From: Dasyornis broadbenti
Lineage: Eukaryota > Chordata > Aves > Passeriformes > Dasyornithidae
NCBI GenBank assembly: GCA_013397935.1
Contig: VZRN01003245.1
Location: forward strand, 831,578-895,577
Direction: 5' to 3'
DNA: 64,000 bases
This document shows positions 37,922-49,490 of the stretch, in pieces (positions within the stretch are counted from its first letter, which is position 1; every line of letters starts with the position of its first letter). The notes under the pieces are model-generated. The model did not search any database and was not told where the DNA came from. It saw only the letters and a list, made by a program, of their open reading frames with translations. A program made the translations under genes and the position numbers.

Positions 37922-37927
37922 AATAAA
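37922..37927 (+). terminator. Possible poly(A) signal AATAAA
   Basis: The canonical hexamer lies about 104 bases downstream of the TAG at 37816-37818, with T-rich sequence ('cctttttgc') some 40 bases further on. It fits the 3' end of the candidate three-exon transcript, but AATAAA is frequent in this AT-rich DNA. Confidence 0.3.
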
Positions 37928-39780
37928 ACTGAAAAAAGGAAGAAACTCATCATCTTATGTCAGCCTTTTTGCAGTGAGAGTCCCCTTCCCTGATGCTTCC
38001 TTCTAACCACCATCTCAGCTATACTAAAGAGGGCAAGACACCCTCTTGAAACATGCTGAGGAGTATGTATGTATCAGCTCCACTGCCCTTACCCCTGACA
38101 TAATCTGCCAGAAGGGCTGGGAGATCTAAACAGGGTAATTTTTTTACTGCATATACTTTGAGGCCTATTGTGTAGACCCTGTGGTACTGTCGTCTTTCAG
38201 AAATGCATTGACTTCTTTGAAACTCCTCTGCAATGGCCCAGAAGAAGACACTTTTCCCAGAAGCAGTTGCTAGCATGCATCATTCTTGGCAGTATCTGCA
38301 AATAAACTTCTTGTAATTGATTTAATAATTTTCAAATAAAAAAATTATGATAGCTGTGGACAGCTATAAATAACAGAAATGAAACACATTATTTGCACTG
38401 CGCCTTCACATGCACTTGTTTAGCTCTTTTTGCTGTTAAGTTAAAACATCTGTTTCTATGGAAGTGGAGCATTCCATGCAACAAACACAGCACTGGAAGT
38501 GACCCACATATTAAATGACAACATTTGACAAATTCTAGCAGTTGATTACTGGGGAGGAGTAGACTGTGGTTATAATCAGAGTAAACCAAAAAAATGTGTA
38601 CCTTTATAAACCTAGAGTTTAAATGAAACATCTGTACTAAATCATGTTTGCAGAACTGCACTGCAGCCAACTACCAGACCATATGATAATGGGGTGTTTT
38701 TAACGATCCCTGTTTCCATCGCCATCCTCCAAATCAGATCCAGACTGTGCCCACTGGCATGGATTCTGCTGGAAACTGATTGGGATAGTGTCAGGCTACA
38801 GTGAATGTTGTAAGTTTAGATACAGATACTCATAAAATGTAGTGATTTCAATGCCTTATGGAGATTATAAGCACAGGTAGACACTCAGGTGAATATTAAC
38901 TGTAGCTTTGTAAGCTACAGACTTTTCCAGTCATGTTTTAACCCCTGGAAAAGTGGGATACGTTGAAATGACTGTAGACTTTTATTCGTAAGAAAATATG
39001 AGTGTAGAGAAAGAAAGTGGATATTAGAATTGCAGCAGCAGGTCAGCTGGTGATAAACTGGGAGTGCTCAGGCTGGCACCAAAGCAGGTTTGGCAGCTCA
39101 CTTAAACATAATTCCTTGGGTTTGTGAAACTGGTATACAACAGTCAGGTAAGTACAATTATCTTTGAGTGTTTCATGTTGCTGTTAAAAGGAGACAGAGC
39201 AAAAGAATAGTACTTCAGGCCATCTCTTTACGTAGATTCTTAAACTGATATTCATTAGTAGCATCTGCAAATACACATTTTCTTATTACTGCAGAATATT
39301 CCCTGAACTGGTTAAAAAACACAAGCAAATGTCCAAACTTTGTATTAGCTCTACACAGTCACTACAATACTTCAAAAACAGGAAAAAAGGCAAACCTAGC
39401 CTGCAACTACATTGTTAGCTTTAGGTGATCTATAATAAAAAGGTTGCTGTTTTGCTACAAAGACCTAATCATAACTCCTTGACCAACATGAGCAATGCTC
39501 AATAAAAATTGAAATGTTGAAAGAGTGAAATGTTACTGTGAGTGTCACTCAGTTAATTGGGATGTATAAGATCCTCATTTGGAACATGTAGATTATTATT
39601 ATTTGGCAGGAATAAAAGGACAGACTACATTAACGGAGAACAAATGATATAATGAGTGATAGTGTCTAAAATTACTGTTAGCAGGACACACCTAAAATAC
39701 AGCAATAATCACATTATCTCATTGCATAGAGATAACCTGGCAGGGCATTATATCCATCAGGAGTTAACTGGGTTTTTATT
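37928..39780. other. Non-coding DNA, nothing recognised
   Basis: A full-consensus donor CAG-GTAAGT occurs on plus at 39146-39154, but no acceptor with an open frame was found upstream. The minus-strand open frames 38019-38276 and 38389-38670 are unsupported. Confidence 0.5.
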
Positions 39781-40126
39781 TCATAGAATCATAGAATCAT
39801 AGGATGGTTTGAGTTGGAAGGGATATTATAGATCATCCAGTTCCACCCTGTTTCCATAGACAGGGACAACTTTGACCTGGCTGCCCAGAGCCCCATCCAG
39901 CCTGACCTTGAATGATTCCAGGGATGGGACAACCACAACTTCTCTGGGTAACCTGTTCCAGTGCCTACCCACCCTCACAGTAAAGAATTTCTTCTTACTA
40001 CATAATCTAAATCTACTGTCTTTCAGCTTAAAGACATTCCCCCTTGTCTTGTCACTTCACGTCCTTGTAAAAAGTCCCTCCCCGTCTCTTTCGTACACTC
40101 CCATCAGGTACTGAAAGTGCCATAAG
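39781..40126 (-). mobile_element. CR1 LINE 3' tail, well-preserved end
   Basis: It starts with a textbook antisense CR1 3' terminus: the 8-base unit repeated as 'tcatagaatcatagaatcat', then 'ggtttgagttggaaggga', 'tccagcctgaccttgaatga' and 'ccacaacttctctgggtaac', down to 'tcaggtactg' near 40110. About 350 bases are present, so this is a strongly 5'-truncated insertion. It aligns to the left half of the copy at 26341-27474 but is better preserved, suggesting a more recent insertion. Confidence 0.96.
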
Positions 40127-43100
40127 GACAAGGGACAAGCTTTTAAGATAACATCTGTGTTCTATAATGAGGGTGTAGAGAAAAATCTATACAGTGTTCA
40201 TTTGAAATATAAATTTGAAGACTTTGACTGTCTGATACTTTGTTTTAAACATTCTATTTAATTCTGCAAAGAGTGTATGAGAAGCTTAAATGCTTAGACC
40301 ACTGCCATAGTAGACAGTACCACCAGTGTGCTTAAATATACAAGAAGATCTGAAATAAAAACCTTAATTACCTTGACATAAACACAAAAGCAGGGGGGGC
40401 TGGGAGAGGGGATGTTAAAGCTTGAAGACTTAGAAATACCAGACCATCTTTGGGTTTATATTTTACTTAAAACTTTTCCTGGGTTTACAAATGTTATTGT
40501 CACAATGGACTATTAGATCCTCTTGCCTGACTTGATCTTATGTAAGAGTAATGTCTAGAGAGTCCTCTGACAGAAGTCTTCATTTAATACTGTGTAACTA
40601 ATAACATACAGTGCCTTTACACAAAATTAAATGCTTTGTCATACAGATAGTTAATTAAATAATTCTCACACTTTATTTCTTACATACACATTTTTATAAT
40701 GATGTTTATTTCAAAATCCAATGCAGAAGTATTAACCTGAGTTTCAGTTCAACAGGTTTGCTTCTGGTGACACAATATTCAACAAATACAACTGCTTGAT
40801 CAGGACCATCTAAATTTTCCTTATTCTTTGGCCTCTTTCAGTGTCAGGCCATCAGTATATATTTCAGTGTATTACTTTCTCAGTAATGTATAATGGCACA
40901 GATGAATTGTTGTATAAAGTTGAAAAACTATCTTTGAACCTGCCAACACCAGTGTCTTGTTTTTTCTTAAGCCTAACCTTCTGGTTTGGAAGATTTTTAC
41001 AATGTCTGACTAATGAAAGTTGTCAGCTAGATCTGCCTTGTCAAATATGCTACTAACTAAAAGCCTACTTATACTGAAGAAGAGTGCTAGTAATTGATGA
41101 AATGATTCCAAATTCTATATAAAGACAGTTTCAGAGAGTTTCTCTATGCCACAATGTGGAGGTTGCAAGTTACACATTATACTCCATCACTCCTGAACAG
41201 AAGAGCTTTATATGCACTGTAAATAACAGATAAATTAAATGGAAGGGGTATTTTGTCCAGATAAATTTTGGGACACCTTTCTCAAAAATATTCTGAATAC
41301 TCCTCTTCTCTCAACAAATGCAGCTACATCTTGATGTCATGACTTTTAGAACTGTCTGATATTAAATTCTCTCCAGCAGAGAAATTTTGAATTTTGCAAA
41401 GCCAGAGAGCATGACTGCTACCATTCTGTAACTTGCATTTCTCTTCTCGTATCATATACCATTATTTAATCCTATTTTGCCGTTTGTATGTCGTGTGGGA
41501 TCCCGACTGTATGGCACGACAGTTGAAAGTCTGGCACACACTCTTGACAGCTGTTTTGAAGTGAAGGCTGCCATGCGTGCTACATCTGGAGGTGCTGAGG
41601 TTTGACTGCAGACAGTGGAAAAGTCCAATTTCTCTTTAGGGATGACTGGGATAGATTTACAATATCTAAGCTCTCATTCAGGAAGGGGACTTCATAAGGA
41701 TCTACTCAGGCAGATGCCATTGCGAAATCAAAGCCAAAGACTCTATGGCTTATTTTGTGATACTACAAAATAAGTTAAATAAAAACAAATTAAATATTGA
41801 GTCAGAGAATTCACGAAGATTGCCAATACTATCCTGAAATGGAAACCAAAAGGTATAGGTTATCTGTCTCATTTTCTTCTAATTTTTAAGATATGCTTTT
41901 GTTTACTTTTACTTGTAAAGTTCAATCTAGACTTCATAGGAAACCTTATGGATGACTGGAGAATTGCTAAAATGGTAATTCTATCAATCTCAAGAAATTT
42001 AAGTCTAAATTAATTAAGATGCAGTGTGTCTTAAAGAAGTGGAGAGGGAGGTAAGGGGGTTGGCAAATTGTTTTGTTAAACTTGATCTGATGCTGTTTTT
42101 GTTCTGGGAAAAGGATGATTCTTTATGAAAGATTTCATGCCCTGTCCAGTCAAAACCTCTTAATTCACACATTTGTGTCACATAAAACCAGTATATTCTT
42201 ATGGTTACAGGAAATCTTCAATTTTTAATGCCATTAGAAAATCACAATAAATATTGCTTAATTCCAGAGCAAAGTAGAAATTCACTTTGTACACTTGCCT
42301 ATTTAAAAAATAAAGGGGCCCAAATTCTTCTACACATGTAGCATTCAAGGAGTGATGCATTTTTGTAAAGGCAGGCCTTCCACCTGCCACACTTATTCCT
42401 GAGAGTAGTACTTTTCAAATATTTCTGGTTTCTATTTATTAATCCAAAAATTTTCCTCCTAAAATAAAAGTATCCTGGGTATTTTATAAAGCATAATGAA
42501 GTGACAGGATTGACTGGGAAGGTGACTGCTCCGGTTATTGGCATTTTCTTGGTTATTTCCAAAATGTTTTCATCTTTCTGGCTGTTGGAGACACAGTGCT
42601 TCCAATTAACTGTCAGCCTTGAACGGTGGGTATTTCTCTGGACCAGAAGTGGGGTCAGTGGGGCTCAGCTGAGGGTCATTCATGTCCACACTATATCCTT
42701 CTTCAAGGCTGTACTGTGCCATACAACAACAGTTTGACCTCATGGTACCACATCATTCAAGGCCCAGATGGAGTGCTCCCCAACTCTGCTCAGCTCCACA
42801 AATCCACTTTTCAGCAGAGAAGCTGGCAAGGCATCAAGACAGCCCTTTCTCCTCCAGCATTGGTCCATCAGTGCCCAGGAGAGTGAGGCTTCACCGTGTC
42901 TGGAAGGAAGAACAGAACAATTAATAAAGGCAATTAGGGATGCACTAGGGGTGCGCTTAGAAGCTTTGGTGATGATTATTGCAGAAAATCCAGACTCGTC
43001 TTCATGATTGCCCTTAAAGTGGTGATTCTTATTGAATGCTTCATTCTGTGGCTGCACCAGAGTATATTCTTATTAAAGCATAGCATTGTGCTCATGCTTC

Positions 43101-43596
43101 ACTTCCAGTTTCAAGGCTGTATTTTCATTTGGAGCCAGTGGAATTGTATCATAGAGATGCAGGAATCCTTGCCAAAACCAGCCAACTAAGAAGAAGTGGT
43201 CATCAAAATAAGCTTCCATTCCTGTCATATTTTGAAAAAATTCAGTAGAACCTAGGACAGCCTGAGAGCCTCCATGTTGAAGGCCCTGTAGCACATAGTA
43301 GTACAAAATGTAAGCGTTCAGATTTTTGGGGTGAAATCTTACCCAAATCAATGCAGTACACAGAAATGTGTAGCCTTGATAGAAAGACTTTCTCCATCTG
43401 AAATCAAGTATTAGTGTTGCTGTTGGTGTGCTCATTTTCCCCAAGCAAGCTCCATCACAAGATAGTCTTAACTGAGCTCTACACTCAGTCTAATCAATCT
43501 ATATTAAGGAAATGCAAAGCAAAATGACCATAGTTTTGGGAAAATTACATATTCAAAGGATTTGAATATCAACTACAGAGTGATTTTACATAAAGT
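40127..43596. other. AT-rich non-coding DNA, nothing firmly recognised
   Basis: No dispersed repeats were identified. Around 42560-43010 the sequence is somewhat GC-richer. A plus-strand frame (42768-43007) ends in an amphipathic-looking stretch (EQLIKAIRDALGVRLEALVM), and a minus-strand frame covers 43073-43444. Neither has convincing splice sites nor a recognisable family, so they are noted but not called as genes. Confidence 0.5.
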
Positions 43597-44122
43597 TGTC
43601 ATGGTTTGAGCCTGGCCAAATGCCAGGTACCCCCAAATTAACACACCCACACCCAGGGCTCATGAGTTGAGATAAGGAAACCTGGGAGAAGATGCACTCA
43701 AATAGGCAAAACAGGATTAACTTAGGTTGCAAAGTGATCTAACTTATTGCTAACAGAGTTCAAGGAGTAAATGAGAAGTAAAATAAACCCTTCAAGGCCA
43801 CCGTTTCTCCACTCACCGCCCTCCCTCCTTCCCAGTAGCTGCACAAGGGAACAAGGCGTGGGGGGGTTGGGTAGGTCAGTTCATCACCCAGATCTTCTTC
43901 CACTGCCCAGCGGAGAGGCTCTTTTCCTCTGCGTAGCCATGGGTCTCACTTGCAGCAGCCCGCCTGACACTGCTGCAGTGTTGCTGGTCCCCCACAGGCA
44001 AGCAGTCTCCCCAAAACTGCTGCAGTGTGGGGTCCACCTTCCACGGGGTACAGACCTCCGAGACAGGCCATTTCCACCTCTGGAGCAAGGCTTCTTCTCT
44101 TTACCGGACTTCTGCTGGACCA

Positions 44123-44147
44123 CTCTCTCTCTCTCTCTCTCTCTCTC
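44123..44147. repeat. (CT)12 microsatellite inside the LTR
   Basis: A perfect CT dinucleotide run lies within the LTR-like element. It is likely length-polymorphic. Confidence 0.95.
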
Positions 44148-44386
44148 AGGCACCCACCCACTCCAGTGTGGGGCAGTCAGTTCAGTCTCAGGGTGCAAGT
44201 CAAGGCCTGTTTCTCCACTATGACTCCCTCTGGACCATGGCCTCCCCCAGGGCATCGACTTGCTTCGGCATGGGTGAGCAGATCTCAGCATTTCCCATGG
44301 GCCCCCATGGGCTGCAGGGGCACCCCCTGCTTCACCATGGCCTCCCCACGGCCTGCAGAGGCTGCAGAGCTCCGGCGCCTGGAGCT

Positions 44387-44571
44387 NNNNNNNNNNNNNN
44401 NNNNNNNNNNNNNNNNNNNNNNNNNNNNNNNNNNNNNNNNNNNNNNNNNNNNNNNNNNNNNNNNNNNNNNNNNNNNNNNNNNNNNNNNNNNNNNNNNNNN
44501 NNNNNNNNNNNNNNNNNNNNNNNNNNNNNNNNNNNNNNNNNNNNNNNNNNNNNNNNNNNNNNNNNNNNNNN
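44387..44571. other. Assembly gap (185 N) inside the LTR
   Basis: 185 unknown bases are bordered on the left by a GC-rich LTR segment and on the right by a run of 11 C (44572-44582). GC-rich and homopolymer sequence, together with the multicopy nature of the LTR, explain the break. Reading frames that cross the gap are artefacts. Confidence 0.99.
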
Positions 44572-44613
44572 CCCCCCCCCCCAGAAAAACCTGGGCCAAG
44601 CTAAACCATGACA

Positions 44614-46206
44614 AAAGCGAAAACTACTCTTAGGAAAAGAAAATTGAGAAAATATCGAAGCTTCTTAGTCAGCTCCACTTCTCTTGTAAGAAGACACTTG
44701 GTAGCATCTACAACAAAAGCCTGACACCAGCAAATCCATTGATTATTCACTGCAGCTTCCAGAAGGCCAGCTGCTACTTCTGACACTGAGTCATAGGTAT
44801 GAGACTTTATAACACTTGAGTACACATGATGCCTTGCTTGGCATAGTCATTGCCATGTCATGAAAACTAATGAAAAAATATTTTTAGGTCATTTATTGAT
44901 TCATTGATAAAACTTATTCACTATTTTAAACATTTTTCATATTCTGTGTCAATTTTCCTAGTTAGAGAGAATGAATCAGCTTTGCAGAAATACTCAAATC
45001 AATCTTTGGTTCTGATTATAAAAGGCTATCTGTATACGTGGGTCATTAAAGAGTCACTTTACTGAATAAAGGACTTAGATACTGAAAACCCTTCCCAGCA
45101 GCTCCAAAAGAGGAATTGTGCTTTTCCACCGTATTTTTCCACTCCAACCTCACCAGATGTAGTATACATCATATTTGTAGTTTCAAAACAGCTGTCAACA
45201 ATGTGTGCCAAAATCTCAGCTGCCCTGGCATTCAAATGGTATTTCACAAGACATACAAGTGGCTATATCAAATTAAAGGAACAAACAGTACTGCAGAAAT
45301 ATCTAATGGATTGCTGGAAGAGTAAATCAGATCAGCAGCACTCTTTTCTGTTTACCAATTCAACTAAAGTACTCATGTCAAGGACCGTCTTTCCAAAAAA
45401 CATCTTCCTCCCCTCCTTTTATAATTTTGGCATTGTTATATACTCCTTTTCTCTTGGTTCTGGTATCAGATTATGTTTATTTCTTCAATTCCTATTGCAA
45501 AAATTGTATCCTAGGTAGGATTATTTCTTCAGTCATCTACTAAAATCAACTTCTTCCTGTCTTCCCAGAAACTTGCCACATTGGTCGAAACATGAACATT
45601 GTGATAACCTAGCATGTTTTTTATGTATCTGAAGGAAGACATCATTAACCATGTGAAGTTCTGAAACAGCCTCTCAGCAGAAGTGGGGAGCAAACAAGGG
45701 AATCAGCTCTAATGTAGGTTTTGCTACTGAACAGGAGTTACTTCCAATACAAAGAGCCAGGTGGCTTCTTTGAAGGGTGTTTGCTGTGTTTCTGTGTTAC
45801 TCCTACATGTATAGGAGCAAAACCAATCTCCAAGGAAGAGTTCATTCCTATTTGGCATCTGGGTATGGACTAGCTGCTCCAATGCAGAGCTGATTAGCCA
45901 AACTTACCAGCAAGAGACTGTTGAAGAGCTGCACTTATGTTTATGCAGATACTGCAGGGTGAGTCCTGGGATGTCTTGCTGAATACTCTGCAAATCTTGC
46001 ATTATGTAAATTTAAAATTGTTTGAGGTCATGGAAGCATGAACCAAAAATCTGATGGTGATCACACAAATATTTAAAGCCCTCCAGAGAGCAGGCACTCA
46101 CACAGCTCACTCTCATCCTCCTGCTTCATCTTTCTTATGTGTTATGTGTAGTCTGCTTTCAGCCTGTTGTCCCTCTTCCCCTCATTCCTCTTCTGGTGTC
46201 AACCAG
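44614..46206. other. Non-coding DNA, nothing recognised
   Basis: No repeat or supported exon was seen. A CAGG-GTGAGT donor-like site occurs near 45959 on plus, without a convincing matching acceptor. Confidence 0.5.
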
Positions 46207-46251
46207 AAGCCAGCTGGCCAGTTCACCCTTTGGCAACTCAAAGTTTCTTTG
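46207..46251 (+). other. Candidate 45-nt micro-exon
   Basis: A strong pyrimidine-rich acceptor (CCCTCTTCCCCTCATTCCTC..CAACCAG, ending at 46206) and a good donor (TTTG-GTGAGT, from 46252) bracket 45 bases, a multiple of three. One open frame reads KPAGQFTLWQLKVSL; another reads SQLASSPFGNSKFL and would connect in phase to an open frame at 46480-46671. No family was recognised. Splice-site quality is the best single argument. Confidence 0.25.
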
Positions 46252-46479
46252 GTGAGTACCAGAATAACACAGAACTCCCTCCAAGAGGCCCACTGGCTGC
46301 CTTTCTCCAGTCAGGCTTATGGGACCTGCCAAAGAATTCAAGTACCTTGTTTTACAGCCACAGAATGAAATACAAATGCCAGAGTTGATCTGTTGACACT
46401 TTTTATCTACAAAGTCTGTAAGACATGGCACAGCCATCTCCCCTTTGCCTTCCCCTGTTGGCTCTTTGCTGTGTGCATG

Positions 46480-46671
46480 CCATGCAGCAGGAAGTTTGTG
46501 CAATACCATCCTAATGTACTTGAGCTCATCCAAATGCTCCATAAGGTAGAAACCAAGGCTAGGAATGAAGGTTTGGCAAAGCAAGCTCTGGAATCACCAT
46601 TCAGGGAGCCAGACCCTAAGCTGGAGGTGCAGGAGCTGCCCATGGATCTGAGCAGCTCACCATGGCTCTAG
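46480..46671 (+). CDS. Candidate terminal exon, unidentified
   Basis: After an acceptor-like CTCTTTGCTGTGTGCATGC..GCAG (to about 46486), a frame remains open to TAG at 46669-46671. The peptide is protein-like: RKFVQYHPNVLELIQMLHK, then a charged stretch ending ELPMDLSSSPWL. An AATAAA follows at 46820-46825. It is phase-compatible with one open frame of the 45-nt segment at 46207-46251. There are no recognisable domains. The opposite strand is also open here (46159-46584), which weakens the case for either. Confidence 0.18.
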   Translation, partial: PCSRKFVQYHPNVLELIQMLHKVETKARNEGLAKQALESPFREPDPKLEVQELPMDLSSSPWL

Positions 46672-46825
46672 TGGGCAGCAGAGGGTGGAGTGAATGTTTC
46701 CTAGAGAAACTCATATGTACAAGGAAAATGCTATTCTCAACAGAAAGACCAACCATCAACTTACCAGGCAGTTCAAGACAAGTCTAAGAGTGGATGAAAA
46801 AGCATATTCATAGAGGAGGAATAAA

Positions 46826-49382
46826 GATGTCTTATATCATAGGTTCTAGCTCTTCTGCTAGATGTTCTTTTCTCCAGCACTATTTTTGTGACTGCCACAG
46901 CAGTAGGTTCAGAATAACTCACTGACCAGCTTCCAGTATTGCTTAATATGAACTTTGGAGTGGGCAGGCTGGTTTCTGGCTCAGTGCAGCCTAATGTGGC
47001 TGCAGTGCCCAGGAAGATCTGGTCCTTTCCCACCAAATACTTCCTTCCAGGATTCAATGTTCAGTTACAGCTGCAAATGGTTATGATTGCTGGTTGTATT
47101 TACTTTGAAAAAAAAGGTGTTTTAAGAAGACAAGTGTCTAACACAGTTGTGCTGTGGCTGATGGTCTTATGGTGTGGTTTGTGACAAGAGAGAGAGAAGG
47201 CCGTTCTCAGCCAAGATCCATGGCCAGAAAACTCCTTATCCCAAAAATACAGGACAGGGATGAACAACAGCAGCCAACGAAATTAGCATACACTCAGAGA
47301 AGAGCTTTAAAACACCTTCTTGCAATGAATGGTTTTCTCAGTTAGGCCTACTGTGAAAAATTTAGATTCTTTCTTCTTTTTCTCCCCTGACAAAAGCTTT
47401 ATGTGGGTTTTAAACAGTGATAAATACTACAGTTGCCATATTCCCTTAGTCTTGACTGATTGCTATGTGTATTTTATAGAGCACATCATATGCTGGCTTT
47501 CTGACACCAGTTTCCTGTCATTAGTCAAACATCTTTTCATATGGAGAAATGGCTGAATTTCCAGATGAAAGATAAGGGCTCTGATAAAAAGGACAGGTCA
47601 GTCATGTTCTCACATTGGTGAAAGTCAGGAGGAAAGTCAAATCGATATAGTAGCTCTGCTTTTACAACAGCGCCACTTAAAGCAGGATGTAAAGCTAGAT
47701 GGAAATGCCCTGTTTTAGAGTGGTAATTTTGCACAACAATAAGCAAAAGTGAAATAATAAAAAAGTCCTGTGTTACACAGGGATGCTCCTAAATCAGTAT
47801 TTCTGGTTTTGTATTTGCTAGTTTTTCAAATTCTTGGAAAATAAGTTCTCTTTCATCTTCTACCCTGTTTAGCAGCAAAATGGCAAAAGATGACATCCAG
47901 GACCTCTCCTATTTTCTTGATGTTAAGAATTTAGAAAAAACTTTGGATGGGAGATCATGAAAGATGCTGTCAGAAATGTTTAGAATTATGGAAAAAACAT
48001 GGGGTAGAATATTTGCCTGAACACATTCATAAATATAATACCTTTAGCCCTTTAATATAATGGTAGGAGTCAATGGTCTAGTTGGAAATATTTGTTTAAA
48101 TACATTGCTTCTTGCCAGATACCGTGATTGCCGCATACACAGAAATGTAAGTGCTTGCTGGGAAGACACTAGGGTGATCTGAAAGACTCATTTTACCTTC
48201 CCATCTGGCACAGGGCTCAGGGGGTTAAATGCATATGCCTGCCGAGCCCAGACCTACCCTCGCCATGACAGTAACAGCTTCGATCCGATCAGACTGTCAG
48301 TGGTTGTGGTGTCACAGTCACATTCCAACACCGTCATCCTGCACTGAAGAGTGAACTGTTGACAGAAGTCATAGGAGAAAAGGAGTATGAGAGGATTACA
48401 TCTGATTTGACTGCAGGGACTTTGTTATTTAGTTGATTTTTATACCACTTTAAAACTTCGTGTGTTAGAGAAAAGATGTTGAAAGGCAAAAGAGTAAATC
48501 AGATTATGTGCATGAACTATTTACTGGAGAGACTGAAATCACTCCTGCTGGGTTTCCCTCTTACAACAGATACTGACACTGATACTGCAATAAGCCTTCC
48601 CAAAGATTTCCCTAGAGCAGGCATCCCAGGGAGCATGGCAGTACCTGTGCTTAGTAAGGGTTAATATAGTCTGGCACAGCTAGAAGGGTAATTGAAAGAG
48701 AAGACATTGCAGGCTATGGCTCCTGGTGAGAAACTCCTTTCATGGAGTGTGCTGGAAGCCATGAGGCCAAAGGCCAAGTGACTTCATTCTTCTCAGAAGA
48801 GGCCATGACACACATCCTGGAATGGCGCATGGAAATTTCAAAAACATCGTACATGGGCAGAGGCCTTCTACAAACACCAGTGTGAGCTCCAGAACATTTT
48901 TCACTTATGACTGTCAATCGAATAACCTGGCACATTGCTCTGAAAAATTAGGGGATTTTTCAGATATTCAGCTAATACTTGTAGATTGCCCCAATACAAC
49001 CACATAGTTTCATGCCTCTTTCTACAGCCTTTTTATATCATCCAGACAAGCTTTTTTACCCTTTTAGTGAATTCTAAGCATCAACCTGTAGAATCTCAAG
49101 TCTGCTTCATGATAACCTTGATAAGCATGCACATCTCTTACGCAAGGGAGGATCCTTTCTTTGAACTGAAGCTTTAAGGATTGCATTACAGAGAAACTGC
49201 ACTCCATATGGACAACACAAAATAAAATCAAACACACTCCAAAGTGTAATAATGTCAGAAGAGAAATAATTTGAATGAGGTGGCTTGTTACAAACTGCAG
49301 TCTATTTGGAACAGAAGTCCAGTCCAACTTCTTTCTCCCAAGTCCTGGAAGATTTAAAGTCTCAATTAGTTAATCTCTGCAT
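46826..49382. other. Non-coding DNA, nothing recognised
   Basis: No dispersed repeat, RNA gene or supported exon was identified. An imperfect short repeat of 'actgat' type at 48571-48590 is minor. Confidence 0.5.
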
Positions 49383-49490
49383 AATGCTGTGAAATCCTCG
49401 TGCAGTGCTGTGTAAAACAGCAACTCTCATTTGTACAATGCTGTGAGATCCTCATGTAGTGCTCTGTAAAACAGCAACTCTTTCATGTTC
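49383..49490. repeat. 54-bp tandem duplication (two copies)
   Basis: The units 49383-49436 and 49437-49490 align without gaps over their first 45 bases with about four differences, sharing 'aatgctgtga', 'atcctc' and 'gtaaaacagcaactct'. The last few bases have diverged. No reading frame is preserved through both, so this looks like a non-coding local duplication or a two-unit minisatellite. Confidence 0.88.

Larger units (their letters stand above)
43597..44613. mobile_element. Solo LTR-like element (endogenous retrovirus remnant)
   Basis: The block begins TGTCATGGTTT and ends AAACCATGACA, a perfect 11-base terminal inverted repeat. The inner termini are also related (CCTGGCC at the left, GGGCCAAG at the right). 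The interior is GC-rich, with recurring 'tccacgggg', 'gggctgcagggg' and 'caccatgg' units, and reaches 'tccggcgcctggagct' before a gap. This resembles TGTCATGGTTTGA-type LTRs that I know from finch genomes, apparently of the ERVL class. The flanking bases aaagt (43592-43596) and aaagc (44614-44618) look like a 5-bp target-site duplication with one mismatch. No gag, pol or env sequence is adjacent, so it is a solo LTR with no coding capacity. The orientation is not certain. Confidence 0.8.

Noticed and set aside
43073..43444. Minus-strand frame with aromatic-rich sequence (GWFWQGFLHLYDT)
   Set aside because: Looks somewhat like a membrane protein fragment, but no family was recognised, there are no convincing splice sites and no supporting neighbour exons.
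44025..44633. Longest plus-strand frames (about 194-202 codons)
   Set aside because: They run through 185 unknown bases and lie inside the GC-rich LTR, so the length is an artefact of the gap.
46159..46584. 141-codon minus-strand frame
   Set aside because: It overlaps plus-strand frames and has no recognised domain or splice support; the plus strand has the better splice sites.
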